A stretch of DNA of 64,000 bases from Sordaria brevicollis (GCA_033439795.1 JAUTDP010000008.1:868001-932000), one strand, 5' to 3'; numbered from the stretch's first letter, positions 12,299-23,375 are shown. Numbers and translations are program-made. The notes: generated by a model not told the origin, from the letters alone.

Positions 12299-13224
12299 CT
12301 TCCAGACACCAGGCAGGCTCGTTTCAAGTCATAGACACATGAGCTCTTGACCATCACATGTTGTGTTAGCTGTCGGTCGTGATGAAGAAAGGTTGGTTTG
12401 TCAATCGATTGCACACGAGACATGGAGTTTTCCTTGTTTCATCCAACCATGAGGCAAAGACTCGTAGAGGCGGACCAACAACATAGGGGCTGAAGCAGGG
12501 TTGTTTACAAAGCCATTGTCAGACATAATTTCCATTCTATGACAGGCCAACGTGTTTCAACACACGAAAGGGAAAAGTTAGGGGAGCGGCACCCAACCGC
12601 TGAACTTCAACAAAACCTAGCTTTTTGAATCAAAAATTCCAAATCATCACCATTCAAATCCAACCTCAATGAATGTCAGGGTGTCATGCCTCCCATCACG
12701 GTGTGTCACACGAGGACCTGCCTTGCTCCTTCTTCCAACTCACGCATATCAGATGAAACGTCGAGGTGCCGGATATGACCTTAGATATGCTGACCTTTCA
12801 GTTCGGTCATTGACGTGAAAGGCGAAGAAAACTTCGTGCTGGACCTAAAGACAGCCCTAGGAAGGAGGATGGAGAACCACGGTTTGCTTGCTACATCGTC
12901 TCAAGATGGATGTTCATCGTCGAGAATCTTGTAAATATGCAGTACGTGTATCCCGAGTGCTCTGGGAGATTAATCCATCTTTCAGTGAACGCTAACTGGT
13001 CAACAATCTACTAAAACGCGTTGGGAAATACGTCGAGGAAGTTTCTGAGTTGCAAAGGTAGAGGTATCCAGAGTGCCTGGTCCCCTAAGGATCATTGCTG
13101 GTGTCACGGCCAATTGCACCTGGCACAATCTCTACCTAACTACGGGGCCAGCCCATTACAACTATCTACCAAGTCTAGCTCTAGGCTATACATCTCATAC
13201 TCGACACCGTTATACACTCCCGTC
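12299..13224. other. Intergenic region between CVNH genes 2 and 3
   Basis: No coding signal was found on either strand. Confidence 0.5.
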
Positions 13225-13923
13225 TTACTCGCCCCTCCTACCAAAGCACTCCATGTTTCCGCCCTTGTTCCAAATGTGGCGATCTACAAGAGAACAAATT
13301 AGTAAACCAAGTAGTTCTTGTCAAGAAAGCAAAGAAAGACTTACCCAAATATGTTCCAAAACTTCCACGCCTGCGCCTGGTATCCTTGGGATCGTCCGGT
13401 GGGAGGCAAATGGGCCACAGAACCAGGGGGTTATACTCGTAGTTCTCTGCATTTGGTCCAAGTGTGGTATCGCAGAACTTGCAGAAGTTCGTGATTCTGG
13501 TATGCTCGGTTAGTGATGTGTCAACACATTTCCTGCCCTTTGATGGCCTGTGTTTACTCACCCTTTACGGTCCTCATTTTTCTCATTCCATTCCACCCGC
13601 CATCCCAGTTCCATTCCCTCTGTCTTGCCAGTCTTATGCATCCAGAAGCACTTGTTCAAGTTGAGTTTGGATGTCAGGCGATCCTTGTGGTCTCCATTGA
13701 GATCCTTGACGCAATCGGCAGTAAGGACACAGGTCTTGGGATCAAAGTGGAAGTTATTGCAATGCTCGCTGAATCGACCACTGTCTACCGGAACGAACTT
13801 CAAGCCCGATTCTGGGTCGGTGTCGAAGGCATGATCTCTAGCAACCAAAGCTGCAGTGGTAGCTACCAATCCGAGACAAAGAAGGAAGGATTGAGTGCCC
13901 CAGAAGGTGGTAGATAACTGCAT
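13225..13923 (-). CDS. Secreted CVNH-like protein 3
   Basis: Three exons on the minus strand: 13923-13562, 13496-13345 and 13283-13225, about 190 aa. It has a signal peptide (MQLSTTFWGTQSFLLCLGLVATTAALVA) and then a propeptide-like stretch. Half 1 has FSEHC, KTCVLTADC and KLNLNKC, followed by GWRVEWNEKNEDRKG at splice 1. Half 2 has ITNFCKFC, LWPIC and YLDRHIWNKGGNMECFGRRGE. Donors are GTGAGT and GTAAGT, and intron phases are 2 and 1. The HAFD...SGRFSEHC segment is very like gene 4, so 3 and 4 may be an inverted duplicate pair. Confidence 0.87.
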
Positions 13924-14103
13924 TTTAGCGGAGGATACTTCTGAAGTAGATGATTATCGTTTGGGTGATCCTGTGTTTGGTGTTTTTTTGCTTTTCTCAA
14001 GTATGGAGAGACTGTTCCTGAACCTGTCTCTGAAGAGAAGAGATAACGAGGGAATTCGCCCGAGAAACACTTTTGTAGAGGCACGATGCATTGTCGGTTA
14101 TAA

Positions 14104-14109
14104 TTTATA
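14104..14109 (-). promoter_or_regulatory. TATA box of CVNH gene 3
   Basis: TATAAA on the minus strand about 180 bp upstream of the start at 13923. Confidence 0.4.
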
Positions 14110-14554
14110 GCACGGGTATATCTTTCCGGGTGACCGATTTGAGTCCTGTACTCGGGTCCGCGCCGCCATTCGTGCTAAAGCAGCATCGGTCGGTAATCGA
14201 TTGCGCACAAGGACAACTCCCATCTTTGTGCTAGTCAAGCGCGCGGCAATGACGAGAGCCGGGCGAGCGGGCCAGGGTAAAGTGAACCCTATTCACAAAG
14301 CCGTTGTGATACCGAATGGCCATTGTCTGGATGAACAACGTGTTTAGGTTGGCCAAAGAGGATCCCTCGACGAAAGGATAGGAGGTGACGAGCAAAGATC
14401 AATGGTTCGGCCTTCTGCAGCCGCTTCAACTCCCTTGGTTGTTAGTTTGTTCAATCTTCAAACTGCAAGCAATGGTGCCGCTCTGTCGAACTTTGTATTC
14501 TCGATAAAGGGATCGTGTACCGAGTTACCCGGCATGGTGGGAAATGTCGTGAGG

Positions 14555-14930
14555 TCATCGCGGCAGTAATACGTATATTGGCTCGTCGTTTCTATTTGTT
14601 CCGTTTGTCAGATCAGTGCGCCCCATTGTACGCCCGCTGTCGTGCCGCCCGTCCGCTTCTTCGAACCTTTGTCTTTGTGGTTCTGAACCCAACGACCAAC
14701 CGCCGGCTCGCCAAGCACCAGCCGTCCAGTGTTCCGGAACAATGGGAATAGGGTAAAGCTGCCGTCTTTCCGTTGGAACCCTATTCCACAAGGGCATAGG
14801 TTAGTTAAAGAGAGCTTTGATGGGTTTGGAAGGAAAGGTATGGTCCGTTGAACTTGGTGTTGTAACGGGGCAAGACGCGCCATCCGGGTGGCAAAGAACC
14901 CAGGACGATGCGGATGGAACTGACAATAGA
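14555..14930. repeat. Diverged duplicated segment, copy without MITE
   Basis: The segment aligns with the sequence flanking MITE-A at about 16430-16493 and 17085-17280. Shared blocks include GTGCCGCCCGTCYRCTTCTT, ACCAACCGCCGG/ACCAACAGCCGG and AACGGGRCAAGACG. Here no MITE is present at the matching point. No intact gene is recognised in either copy. Confidence 0.5.
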
Positions 14931-15142
14931 CGTCGATTAGGCCTTTGAAAGATGTGTTAATAGTGACTGGGTTGCTTCGAGCAGGCAGAGGTGGCCTAGA
15001 AGGACAAGTTGGTGTTGAGAATGAACAAGAAATGGGCAGGTGGGCGGCTGTTGACATTTTTGTTGTTGGCGGTGCCTGCCGTAGACTGTCTGTGCTTAAC
15101 TGCAGGCACGTCGCCGCACGTGCAACTTGGCAGCTGCCTCCT

Positions 15143-15677
15143 CTGTGCCTTGCAAACACCATGTCAGTCCCCACTTCGAAAGGCCGTGGACATCAACAAC
15201 AACGCTTCAACAACTATTCCAAACTTTAACCTTTAATAACATCCGCGCAACGAAATGCGCCTAAGTGAAATTTACGCTCCTTATAGCTCTCAAAGAGAGG
15301 AATCCAACTATATTCTTATTTTCTCTTTATTTTAAAAAATGATTAAATGGTAATTGAAAAAAGGAAAATGGTAAAGGAATATGAAAAATAACGCAAAGTG
15401 GGGACTGATATAGTGTTTGCAACGATTCATTTTTGACCAAAAACAACATTTTTCTAAAATTCTATAATAAATCTTAAAAATAAAAAAAAAATAAGAATAT
15501 AGTTGAATTCCTCTCTTTGAGAGCTATAAGGAGCGTAAATTTCACTTAGGCGCATTTCGTTGCGCGGATGTTATTAAAGGTTAAAGTTTGGACCATCTTC
15601 ACTAAATTTCATGTTCAACTTGTGTTTCCTACCCCAGATTTTTGGCTGAGGACTGACATGGTGTTTGCAAGGCACAG
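15143..15677. mobile_element. MITE-like nested inverted repeat (MITE-C)
   Basis: Two sets of inverted repeats are nested. The outer arms, 15143-15170 and 15650-15677, are a perfect 28-bp inverted repeat (GGACTGACATGGTGTTTGCA in the right arm). The inner arms, 15218-15322 and 15488-15592, are 105 bp each with one mismatch. The central loop at 15398-15422 carries a further copy of the outer motif with two RIP-type changes. There is no coding capacity. No target-site duplication could be recognised, so the exact ends are uncertain. Confidence 0.75.
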
Positions 15678-16430
15678 CTGCTGATATCACAAAGCGCATA
15701 TGACGGAAGCTGCAGGGAAGCAAATCTTGGGGATTGTGAAGTGAAACGGATCATCATGGATACTTCCCTTATGGGTTGTACAGCTGGCTGGACATGAGGA
15801 GCGTCGGGACGGTGTTCGGAACCTTTGTTGGTGATTGTCAGGAACAAACTCATCTTACAGCCCTGAGCCCTCCGAGAAGGAGAAACAGAAGTCATGTCCC
15901 AAATACAACAATGACGTTGGTTGGGGCTTTGCAAGTCGAACAAAACATCCAAACAAAACCGAATACAACAAGATCACTCATGGTAAGCATGTGACCGCTT
16001 TTCTTCCAACACCGCCACCAGCAGCACCACGGCGGTATAAACAGCAGGTGAGATGAAGCAAGTAACGAGAGAGAAAACATACCGCTCAAAGGTTTGTCGC
16101 GACGATCTGAGTCCTCCCTCGAACTGCTGCTCAGAGTCAGAGGTAAGAAACAAGACACTCTCGGCGGGTAGGCAGCCCGGCCAAAAAGACCCGGGCTGCT
16201 AGATATTCAGAAGAAGCTAAACCTAGACGTAGCAAAACCCAATGAGGATAAGTGAATAACCTTCTCTAGCGTTTAAGAACAGGAACCTCAACCCGCTTCG
16301 TTGTCGATTTTTACTCTCCTGAGTCTCCCCCCATGAGCCGCCAGCAGTAAACGCCCAGTAGTAGTAAGTGTTTTCTACAATAACGTGGCTCTGAACATAA
16401 TTTCAGTCATTTTCAAGCTTTCTGATGTTA
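15678..16430. other. Intergenic region
   Basis: No gene recognised; only short overlapping frames without motifs. Confidence 0.5.
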
Positions 16431-16493
16431 TCTTGGCAATTGTACGACTGTTGGTGCACATTGTTTGCTGGTTTCTGGAGTTAGTTTGGCGAA

Positions 16494-17084
16494 GAGGAAA
16501 CCTACATGCACCCACCTTAAACCTACTAACACCCAGTTCTTGGCAGGGTCCACCCGAAAAGTGGGACGGCCAGCTGGATGACACCTGACATTGAAATCCC
16601 CGTTTTTACCCGCTAAATTTCATGATTCTGATGCATTGAAACATTGCGCTAACTTGGTCAAATTTTTTTCGAAATCGAAGTAAATAACACTTTGCACTTT
16701 CTTACACCAGCACTTCCCTTCACCACCACCTCCCTACACCACCACCTCCCTATACTACCACCTCCCTATACACTACTCCTCTACACCACCACCTCCCTAC
16801 ACCACCACCTCTATAGGTACACTGCACACTTTACACTGCACATCATGCTCAACACCAAAGAAATATCACGAGATGTGGTAGAGTTACGAATGTTGGGAGT
16901 TAGCGATTCTGGGTCACTTGGCCGAATGATTCAAATGTTCATGACCATATAAAACGGTTAGATTTACCGCAAAAACAACGAAATTTACATGACAGCTGTC
17001 ATGGGAAGAAAACTGGGTGTTGGTAGGTTCGATTTCAAAAACTGGGTGTAGGTAGGTTTTGGGTGGGTGCATGTAGGTTTCCTC
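16494..17084. mobile_element. MITE-A, hAT-like non-autonomous element
   Basis: A 591-bp element with perfect 23-bp terminal inverted repeats that begin GAGGAAACCTACATGCACCC and continue imperfectly to about 46 bp. It is flanked by identical 8-bp direct repeats TTGGCGAA at 16486-16493 and 17085-17092. An 8-bp duplication is typical of hAT transposons. It has no transposase and holds an internal minisatellite and a 16-bp palindrome (16988-17003). A truncated copy lies at 7331-7573. Confidence 0.88.
16705..16815. repeat. Minisatellite inside MITE-A
   Basis: About five to six imperfect copies of an 18-bp unit resembling CACCACCACCTCCCTACA, C-rich on the plus strand. Confidence 0.8.
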
Positions 17085-17092
17085 TTGGCGAA

Positions 17093-17280
17093 CCTCATTG
17101 TGCCGCCCGTCTACTTCTTCGACCCTTTGTCCATGTCGAGCTGGAACCAACAACCAACAGCCGGTCGCCCAGAACCAACCGTCTTAGCGACCTCGGACAA
17201 TGGGCACTGGCTTTATTATCAAGGCGTGCTTGTTGGATGCGGTATTGAAACGGGACAAGACGTGCGACATGGACGCAAGT
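17093..17280. repeat. Diverged duplicated segment, copy interrupted by MITE-A
   Basis: Right-hand part of the segment paralogous to about 14640-14930; the left-hand part lies before the MITE at about 16430-16493. See the entry at 14555. Confidence 0.5.
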
Positions 17281-17993
17281 GGCACTGGTGGCAAACGTCG
17301 TTTAAGCGCCAAACGATGTGTATGTAAAAAGGCTATAGGCGCCGGATTTTTTGAATTCAGGTACCAAGGTATGAGTGACAAGTTGGTGCAGAAAGAGACC
17401 AGGCAGATGAGAGGGCATGGTTGTCGGCACGCAGTGCGTGGTGTAGCCGGCCTGTGCGGTGCTTTCAGGTGCTCTTGGGCAGGTGATTTCAATGAAGCGC
17501 CGGTGCTCCTAAAAGAAAATACCCCTAGTGTACCTACTTACGAAGGCCTCTGGTTGTACGAGGCTGTTGACTACCTCTAGGCAGACGGTGAAGTAGAGAT
17601 ATCTTGAATAAATGCACAATGATCAGACATCATGTTTGTCCTGAAGTTGGTGATTGTCGGCAACTAGTTTTTACCTCCAGTCAACCAGCCGCGCGCTTCA
17701 TGATCGAGAAATAGTCACCAACTGGAAGGATGGCATCAAGGATGGCCATAGGCCCTTGAAACTTAGGTATTTATGGCCATCTCGTCACAGATTCGCTTCC
17801 TTCTTTTCTCGTCCCCAATCTCCATTTCTTGTTTATTTTTTCCCCGACATTCACAACCCTCCGATACAACCCTCGTCAAACGTCAGATCTGCACTTTCAT
17901 CCAAGAAGAACAACGTGCATTGTTGCCCTGCACACGCGAACAGAGAAAATTTACACCTAGAAACCTCTCTACGACGCTTTATTGCCTTCTAGG
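17281..17993. other. Intergenic and 5' leader region of CVNH gene 4
   Basis: No gene seen. Pyrimidine-rich DNA at 17790-17860 is consistent with a fungal core promoter for gene 4. Confidence 0.4.
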
Positions 17994-18859
17994 ATGCCGT
18001 ACTCAAATTTGGCACTTTCTCGCCCTGTTCTCCGGGTCTTCTTTCTTGCACTTGTTTCTATCCTTCCTACTGCCAACGCTTTGGTCATCAGAGACCATCC
18101 CTTCGACGATGGCAAAGCAACTGTATCCATCCTTCCTATCGAATCTGGCAGGTTCAGTGAGCATTGCAGGAAACCCGAGTTCAACTCTACAACTTGTATC
18201 CTCTCTACCAGTTGTACCACGGCAGCCGACAACTCAGATAGGACGAACATATTTGGCATGGACGGTCGCCGCCAAAACTATCTGAATATTAACACGTGCT
18301 TCTGGTATCATCACGCTTTCCACGGAATGGTGGAAGAAGACTCAGAAGGATTGGGCTGGATGGTCGATTGGAATGTACAAAATGGAGATCGCCAGGGGTG
18401 AGTACTTACATACACCGCCACCTTCACCCTAGACCCGCGTACCCTCCATTATCTCAAATACATGGAGCTGTCTCAGTTGTGATTAGTATTATGTCATGGA
18501 AGAATTCATTGCCGACATGACTAACACATTATCTTGTTAGCATCACGAACATTTGCGAGTTCTGCGATGTCAGGGTTGACAATATTTTCGAAGATGAGAA
18601 AGAACTTGAAAGAGAAGGATGGAAGAAGGGTCATCCGTTCATGTTAATGGCTGACTGCTCTCCACCTAGGAAGGAGGGTGACCGGTTTGTAAAAGGTGAC
18701 CCGGGCTTCAACTATAAAAACAGGAACAATCACCTGCCGCTGGGTGAGTCATCCGGGGCTCCCATATCTTAGCTTCAATCCATCCACTGACTCCTTTTAG
18801 ACCGATATATTAGCAACAACAACGGGTTTCTTGAGTGTTTTGGTAGGCGGCAAACGTAG
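17994..18859 (+). CDS. Secreted CVNH-like protein 4
   Basis: Exons 17994-18397, 18541-18743 and 18801-18859 encode about 221 aa. The ATG at 17994 opens a signal peptide (MPYSNLALSRPVLRVFFLALV). Half 1 has SGRFSEHC, TTCILSTSC and YLNINTC, then GLGWMVDWNVQNGDRQG. Half 2 has ITNICEFCDV, LMADC and LPLDRYISNNNGFLECFGRRQT, which matches the second CVNH repeat well. Intron 1 (143 nt) has the branch ACTAAC and a TAG acceptor. Phases are 2 and 1, and exon 3 is 59 nt. N-glycosylation-type NST and NNN sites occur. A sugar-binding role is inferred from family resemblance only. Confidence 0.88.
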
Positions 18860-19555
18860 AAGAGTTCATGAGTGCCTCTGATCTGCTTGCCTACAGGTAG
18901 ATTATCGTGGCAGGATGTCGGTTTGAACAGGAGCAGGGCGGACGTTTTCCTCTTTTCATTTTGGTTGCTCTATAGGTACTTGCTCCCCGGAGTAGGGCAA
19001 TATCAGTGGAGAAATATGAGGTGGTCAAATGGCGTGAATAGAAACATTGTACAACGGTTATTTTGTGCGAGAAAGTCAAGAGTTGAGGAGTTCGCAGTTG
19101 GATGAGCGGGAAATAAACTGTCCGGTTGGCGGTGATTGTCCTCTCGAATGATGTATTGACTTTGTGTGATCTCGTCTAGGTACATTTTAGGTCCGGATTC
19201 CCGTTGGTTGTTTTCGCCCAAGTGCCCCCGTTTGACCTTTCCATGCCAAACGGCACCGTTTGCTGGGAAATGTATGGACTTCACTCCGTCTCAATAAGGC
19301 GAAGTTTAAATTGGAGTACACCATACATAGAGGTATCTCCGGCGCTTGAAAAAGGAAAGCTGAGTTAGTGGAACGAGAGATGTTCCTGCCCGTAGAACAA
19401 TCCAATCAATTACCGTTATTGGATTTGTTGAGCCATCAAACGGCGGTGACCGGTTCAAACGTCCCCCACACCGGCGTGTTACCATAGAGGAAAACCGACG
19501 AGACGGTCACGCACGACATCGTGGGTTTGCATTCCTCTCTAGGGTTACACCTCTC
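18860..19555. other. Intergenic region between CVNH genes 4 and 5
   Basis: No gene. The stretch at about 19345-19375 (GCGCTTGAAAAAGGAAAGCT...) resembles the 3' flank of gene 5 at about 20570-20600. Confidence 0.5.
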
Positions 19556-19564
19556 TATATAATA
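19556..19564 (+). promoter_or_regulatory. TATA box of CVNH gene 5
   Basis: TATATAATA about 133 bp before the ATG at 19697. Confidence 0.45.
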
Positions 19565-19696
19565 GGCTGTCCTTCGTTACTCACTGACGGAAATCATCTT
19601 TTAGCGCAATTCGCCGGCATTCCCACATCCGTTGCAACCGAGGCGCGCTACTCACCAGCATACACACCATTTGCCGAATATCTTCTTTGCGCCAAC

Positions 19697-20399
19697 ATGC
19701 GTATCCAGTCTTTTTCCGGAGGCCCACTCCTCGTCCTGGCCCTGTTCAGTCTCGGTGTACGGGGCTACCTCATGGACTACTGCCACAACTACGTATACAC
19801 CCAGGAAAAGTGCCTCCTCGAGGCCCAATGCAAGACCAGCAAGGACATCGAGAACAATGCAATCAACGGATCGCACTGGACCGGCATTGAACTGAACAAA
19901 TGTCTCGCCAAGTATGTCGCCGAAGGCACGAAGGATGAGGACATCGACAAGGCTCCCAAGTTGATCTACTTTCGGGGCTGGACGGAATTGTGGCAGAAGC
20001 CGGTGAGGCAGATTGACGAGTAAGCTCCACTTTGGAACATGTTGACGCAGATGTTTGGGCAGTCCCAAGTCTGACATGTTAATTTAGGAAGGTGGATGGA
20101 GACTTTTGCCATGAAGACCGAAACGCTTGCTACCCGGATTGGAAGGCTTTGGAAGAAGTCAACGACCCAAGCTTTGAGTGCAGAAAGGGAGATGAAGGTG
20201 GCTTTATTCTACCGTTCGGTAAGTCCACCCAGTATTCAATGGGCCATTACAGTCCATGTCCATCCAGTTGGTTTCGATGACGCACCATACCGGCTTCAAC
20301 CCCCCTCTGGTGTTACTCGCCTGTACAGTATACTGATCCTTGACAGATGCCGGCGTCACCGTGAACAAAGATGGAGATCTGGTGTGCAAAGATGACTGA
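19697..20399 (+). CDS. Secreted CVNH-like protein 5 (divergent)
   Basis: Exons 19697-20019, 20088-20218 and 20347-20399 encode about 168 aa. A signal peptide (MRIQSFSGGPLLVLALFSLGV) is followed by YLMDYC, EKCLLEAQC and IELNKCLAKYV, i.e. half 1. Half 2 is divergent: FCHEDRNACYPDW, SFEC, then FILPFDAGVTVNKDGDLVC, which keeps the G-x-L-x-C end but not the ECFG tail. Intron phases 2 and 1 match the other members, which is the strongest evidence for membership. It shares the C-x-x-(E/D)RN-x-C motif with gene 6, so 5 and 6 form a subgroup. Confidence 0.82.
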
Positions 20400-21200
20400 A
20401 CAAAGCAGTGATTATGATTGAGGTCCGGTACACTGGAAGGAGACGGACTGAATGGAACATGGGCGGGAGTTTCTGTTGGGGGAATTGAAAAGCGGGGGCT
20501 GCTGAAAATTGTAAAGAACTGGTTGGTAGATTGCGAGGTTCTACTCAATATCCTATTTGACGTGCGATCCTGGGCGCTTGAGAAAGAAAGCTGAGTCGAA
20601 GGAAGTGTGGAAGTCGTGACTGCCCGGAGTTCAATCGATTGCGGTCATTCCGGCAAGAGCAAGTTGGTTGTTGGCAAGAATGGTGTTCGAGGAGAAGAAA
20701 GCGCCGAGTTGAAAATGGGTAGCTCTTTCGAACAAAGGGGATTGTTTGACGTTGCCTGCCGTGGTCGGTCTGCTGTTGGACCGCAGGTGCATCTGGCCCC
20801 GCATGGCAACATCAAACAAAGCACTTGCTCATTGAACAGTGAACACTGAAAGGGCAAACTGCGACATACCTTTCTGAAAGGTCGACCAACGCTTCAAACT
20901 CCTGTTGATCATACGAACATGTGGCCATGACAAATACCGGGGCGGTGATAGAGATCACATCTATCGTAGGTGGGCAACAGCCTTCAGAGCACCCGCTCGC
21001 CAGCCGGCTTGAAACAATGATCTTGCGAATGAACAGCTCGCCTTCCTCGCGGCCTTGACCTTACCGTGTTGGTTTTCTTTTTTCTTTTCACCTTTTGTGG
21101 CCTGGATTGGTCCTAACCGTCCTTTCAAGGACATTTTCCGTTTCACAATGTTTTGAACATGGGTTTGGGTTCCCGAGGGAGACTGGGAGTGCAGGGCTTG
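20400..21200. other. Intergenic region
   Basis: No gene recognised; open frames here are short and motif-free. Confidence 0.5.
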
Positions 21201-21202
21201 TC

Positions 21203-21209
21203 TATAAAG
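21203..21209 (+). promoter_or_regulatory. TATA box of CVNH gene 6
   Basis: TATAAAG about 190 bp upstream of the ATG at 21394. Confidence 0.4.
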
Positions 21210-21393
21210 AGTATGGGACCACTCAAGAATGAATTATGTGTTTCTTCTCACTATAATAACGCCTACCTGCAGAGCAGCAATTCTTACTCCTTCTTCCATT
21301 AGGAGACTCTAGTACCAACACGGAACACGACTGGACATTACGAGAACTCGCCAACTTGCCGCAGCGGGCTATCACACTACTCAATTTGCCAAA

Positions 21394-22134
21394 ATGCGCT
21401 ACGCTTTATCTCTCCCTGGAGGGATCTTCCTCCTGTTCTTGAACTTCGGTCCTGCGTTTACCGCCAGCACTCTCAGAAATTTACATGCCAGGGACAGTCT
21501 TGAGATTCAACCTCGCAAGTGGGAGCATGAGGGATTCAGCAGGGAGTGCGGGAACTATAAATGGGATGGCAAGACCTGCATCCTTGAAGCCGACTGCTCC
21601 AAGAATGGCGTGAGCCACAGGACCAGACTCGACTTGAACACGTGCCTCGCCAACTTTGTGCCAAAGGACGCGACGCCCGAAAACGAGGACTCAGAGGAAA
21701 ACCTGAACGCGGGAGGTGTTCAATTTCACATGATGCCACTGGAAACGCAGGGCTTGAAGAAGGCTACCGGGAAGTACGTATACACTGGAGTCACTTCTAT
21801 GGTGTTCCTTTTCATGTTCCTTCGCCGGGATCTCGATCGCTAACAAGTCATACGTGAGTGTACAGAGGCAAACTCGTGAACGCCTGTCAACAAGAGAGAA
21901 ACAGGTGCAAATTAACGAGGCTTGACGACACGAAAACCACCAGGGACAAAGGGCCGCTTTTGGTTTGTGGAGAGGTAGTGGACAAGAAAGGGAAGAAAAG
22001 GAACAAGCTTGAGATTTCGTTAAGTAAGGGCCTCACATCATACCTTCTTCTTCTTCCCCCCTACAACTTTATCTTCCCAGCTGTATGCTAATCTGAAACT
22101 AGATGTCGGACTCGGTCTTGACGAAAGAGCTTAA
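21394..22134 (+). CDS. Secreted CVNH-like protein 6, C-terminus altered by a MITE
   Basis: Exons 21394-21773, 21866-22023 and 22103-22134 give about 189 aa. It has a signal peptide (MRYALSLPGGIFLLFLNFG). Half 1 has FSRECGNY, KTCILEADC and RLDLNTC. Half 2 has NACQQERNRCK and LLVCGEV. Phases are 2 and 1 as in the paralogues. The third exon runs nine residues past the splice codon and then stops just inside MITE-B (22127-22537), so the expected terminal NG-x-L-x-C segment is missing. That segment exists just beyond the element, in frame once one target-site copy is used (see finding). The gene is probably a recent natural knock-out or C-terminal truncation. Confidence 0.75.
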
Positions 22135-22537
22135 CTTACCGCACCGGGGTCAATATCCTCATGCACCCTTTTTTGACTTAATGCACCTTGCGCACGGACC
22201 AGACGTTTTCAAATGTAAATTTCTTTCGAAAAACGTCCTAAACTTTCACCACCAAAAGGTTATAGCACAACGGCCACTCCTTCCTAACACTTATTAGAAG
22301 TTCAACTCTATAATTATTACCAATGGCTGGTATATTGGCTATATACCACTTTCGAAATATAGAAGATCTCTTTGCAATAAAACGTTGATATGATTATGTT
22401 GGAGTGGATTTCCATTTCCTTTCGAAAACGATCTCTTACATTATAAAACGACGATAGTTTCATTACATGTAAAAAAGGGTGCGCGAAGTCAAAAAGGGTG
22501 CATGAGGACATTGACCCCGGTGCGGTAAGTCAAGCTC
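22127..22537. mobile_element. MITE-B inserted in the last exon of CVNH gene 6
   Basis: A 411-bp element with terminal inverted repeats of about 50 bp, starting GAGCTTRACTTACCGCACC. It is flanked by identical 8-bp direct repeats TGACGAAA at 22119-22126 and 22538-22545. The arms differ at a few positions, two of which are A in the left arm against G in the right. It has no coding capacity. The 8-bp duplication suggests a hAT-type source. It is unrelated in sequence to MITE-A. Confidence 0.9.
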
Positions 22538-22854
22538 TGACGAAAACGGCCGCCTGGGATGCCTGCCAAAGTTCGATTACTATACCACATACTGAAAAGT
22601 TATTAAACTGCCGATTGATAACTTCCATGTCTCAGAGGTTGGTGGGGGAAAACATTTGTTTGATGACTGGTGGCGATTTGAATTTGTACGATAGGTATGC
22701 GATTCATTGTTAGGTAGGTACCTCTAGCTTCGAATGTCTTTTTTCTCCCTCTAAGTGTAGTCAGAGTCATTTCCTATAGGTACCTAGATAATCTCAATTG
22801 AACACCTGAAGCTCTGAAATTTCTTCGAACCCTCACAAGCACCCATAATCCGAC

Positions 22855-23060
22855 CATGCACGGCCGGTGGACCTTTCTAAGAACCTCCTTGACCAACCTC
22901 AACAAGCGCCACGTTCCTCTCCTCCGCCACACTTTGTTAACCGCGGTCCTTACCTCCTCCATCGTAAACCGTTCCGGAAAAGCCCATCCGTCTGTAAGTC
23001 GGCAACCCATCCTCCTCCTCCATAACGCCCAAAGACTCGACAGAAGACCATGCATCTGCC
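22855..23060 (-). pseudogene. Relic of a HET protein C-terminus
   Basis: The minus strand aligns with the 3' end of the HET gene at 24586-24820. Shared segments are MHGLL, VESLGVM, GLPTYRRMGF, PERF(A/T) and RRGTW-x-LLRLV. The relic has a frame change near MHGLL and lacks roughly 40 bp present in the functional gene (the region coding LLRSKRGLIPEVREEW). Nothing upstream of the C-terminus remains. It is probably left from a local duplication; the DUF3632 gene now lies between the two copies. Confidence 0.75.
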
Positions 23061-23375
23061 TGGTAGGATGACTGAACAGTCCGGTTAGAAGGATGGTGGT
23101 ATCATTCATTACGCTATTACGTAAGCGAAGTGTGCTATAAGTCTATGTTGCAGGTGATACTGTACAAGAAAATGGAGATCTTCTTCGGCACGGCCCGTAT
23201 GCAACCAAAACGGCTGGCTCCGGTCCTCGTTTCCCCGGAGATCTAGGGTACATGTAGTCCCCTCGCTACCCTTCGAGTTCCGTTTTCCATGGTCTCTTCA
23301 ATTGTTCCTACTTGACACACAGTTCCCGTCGCCTCTCATTTCTCCTTTTTCCCAACTTCACGACCATACGGCAGT

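Noticed and set aside
17982..17993. Four extra N-terminal residues for CVNH gene 4
   Set aside because: Start would be TTG; the ATG at 17994 directly opens the signal peptide.
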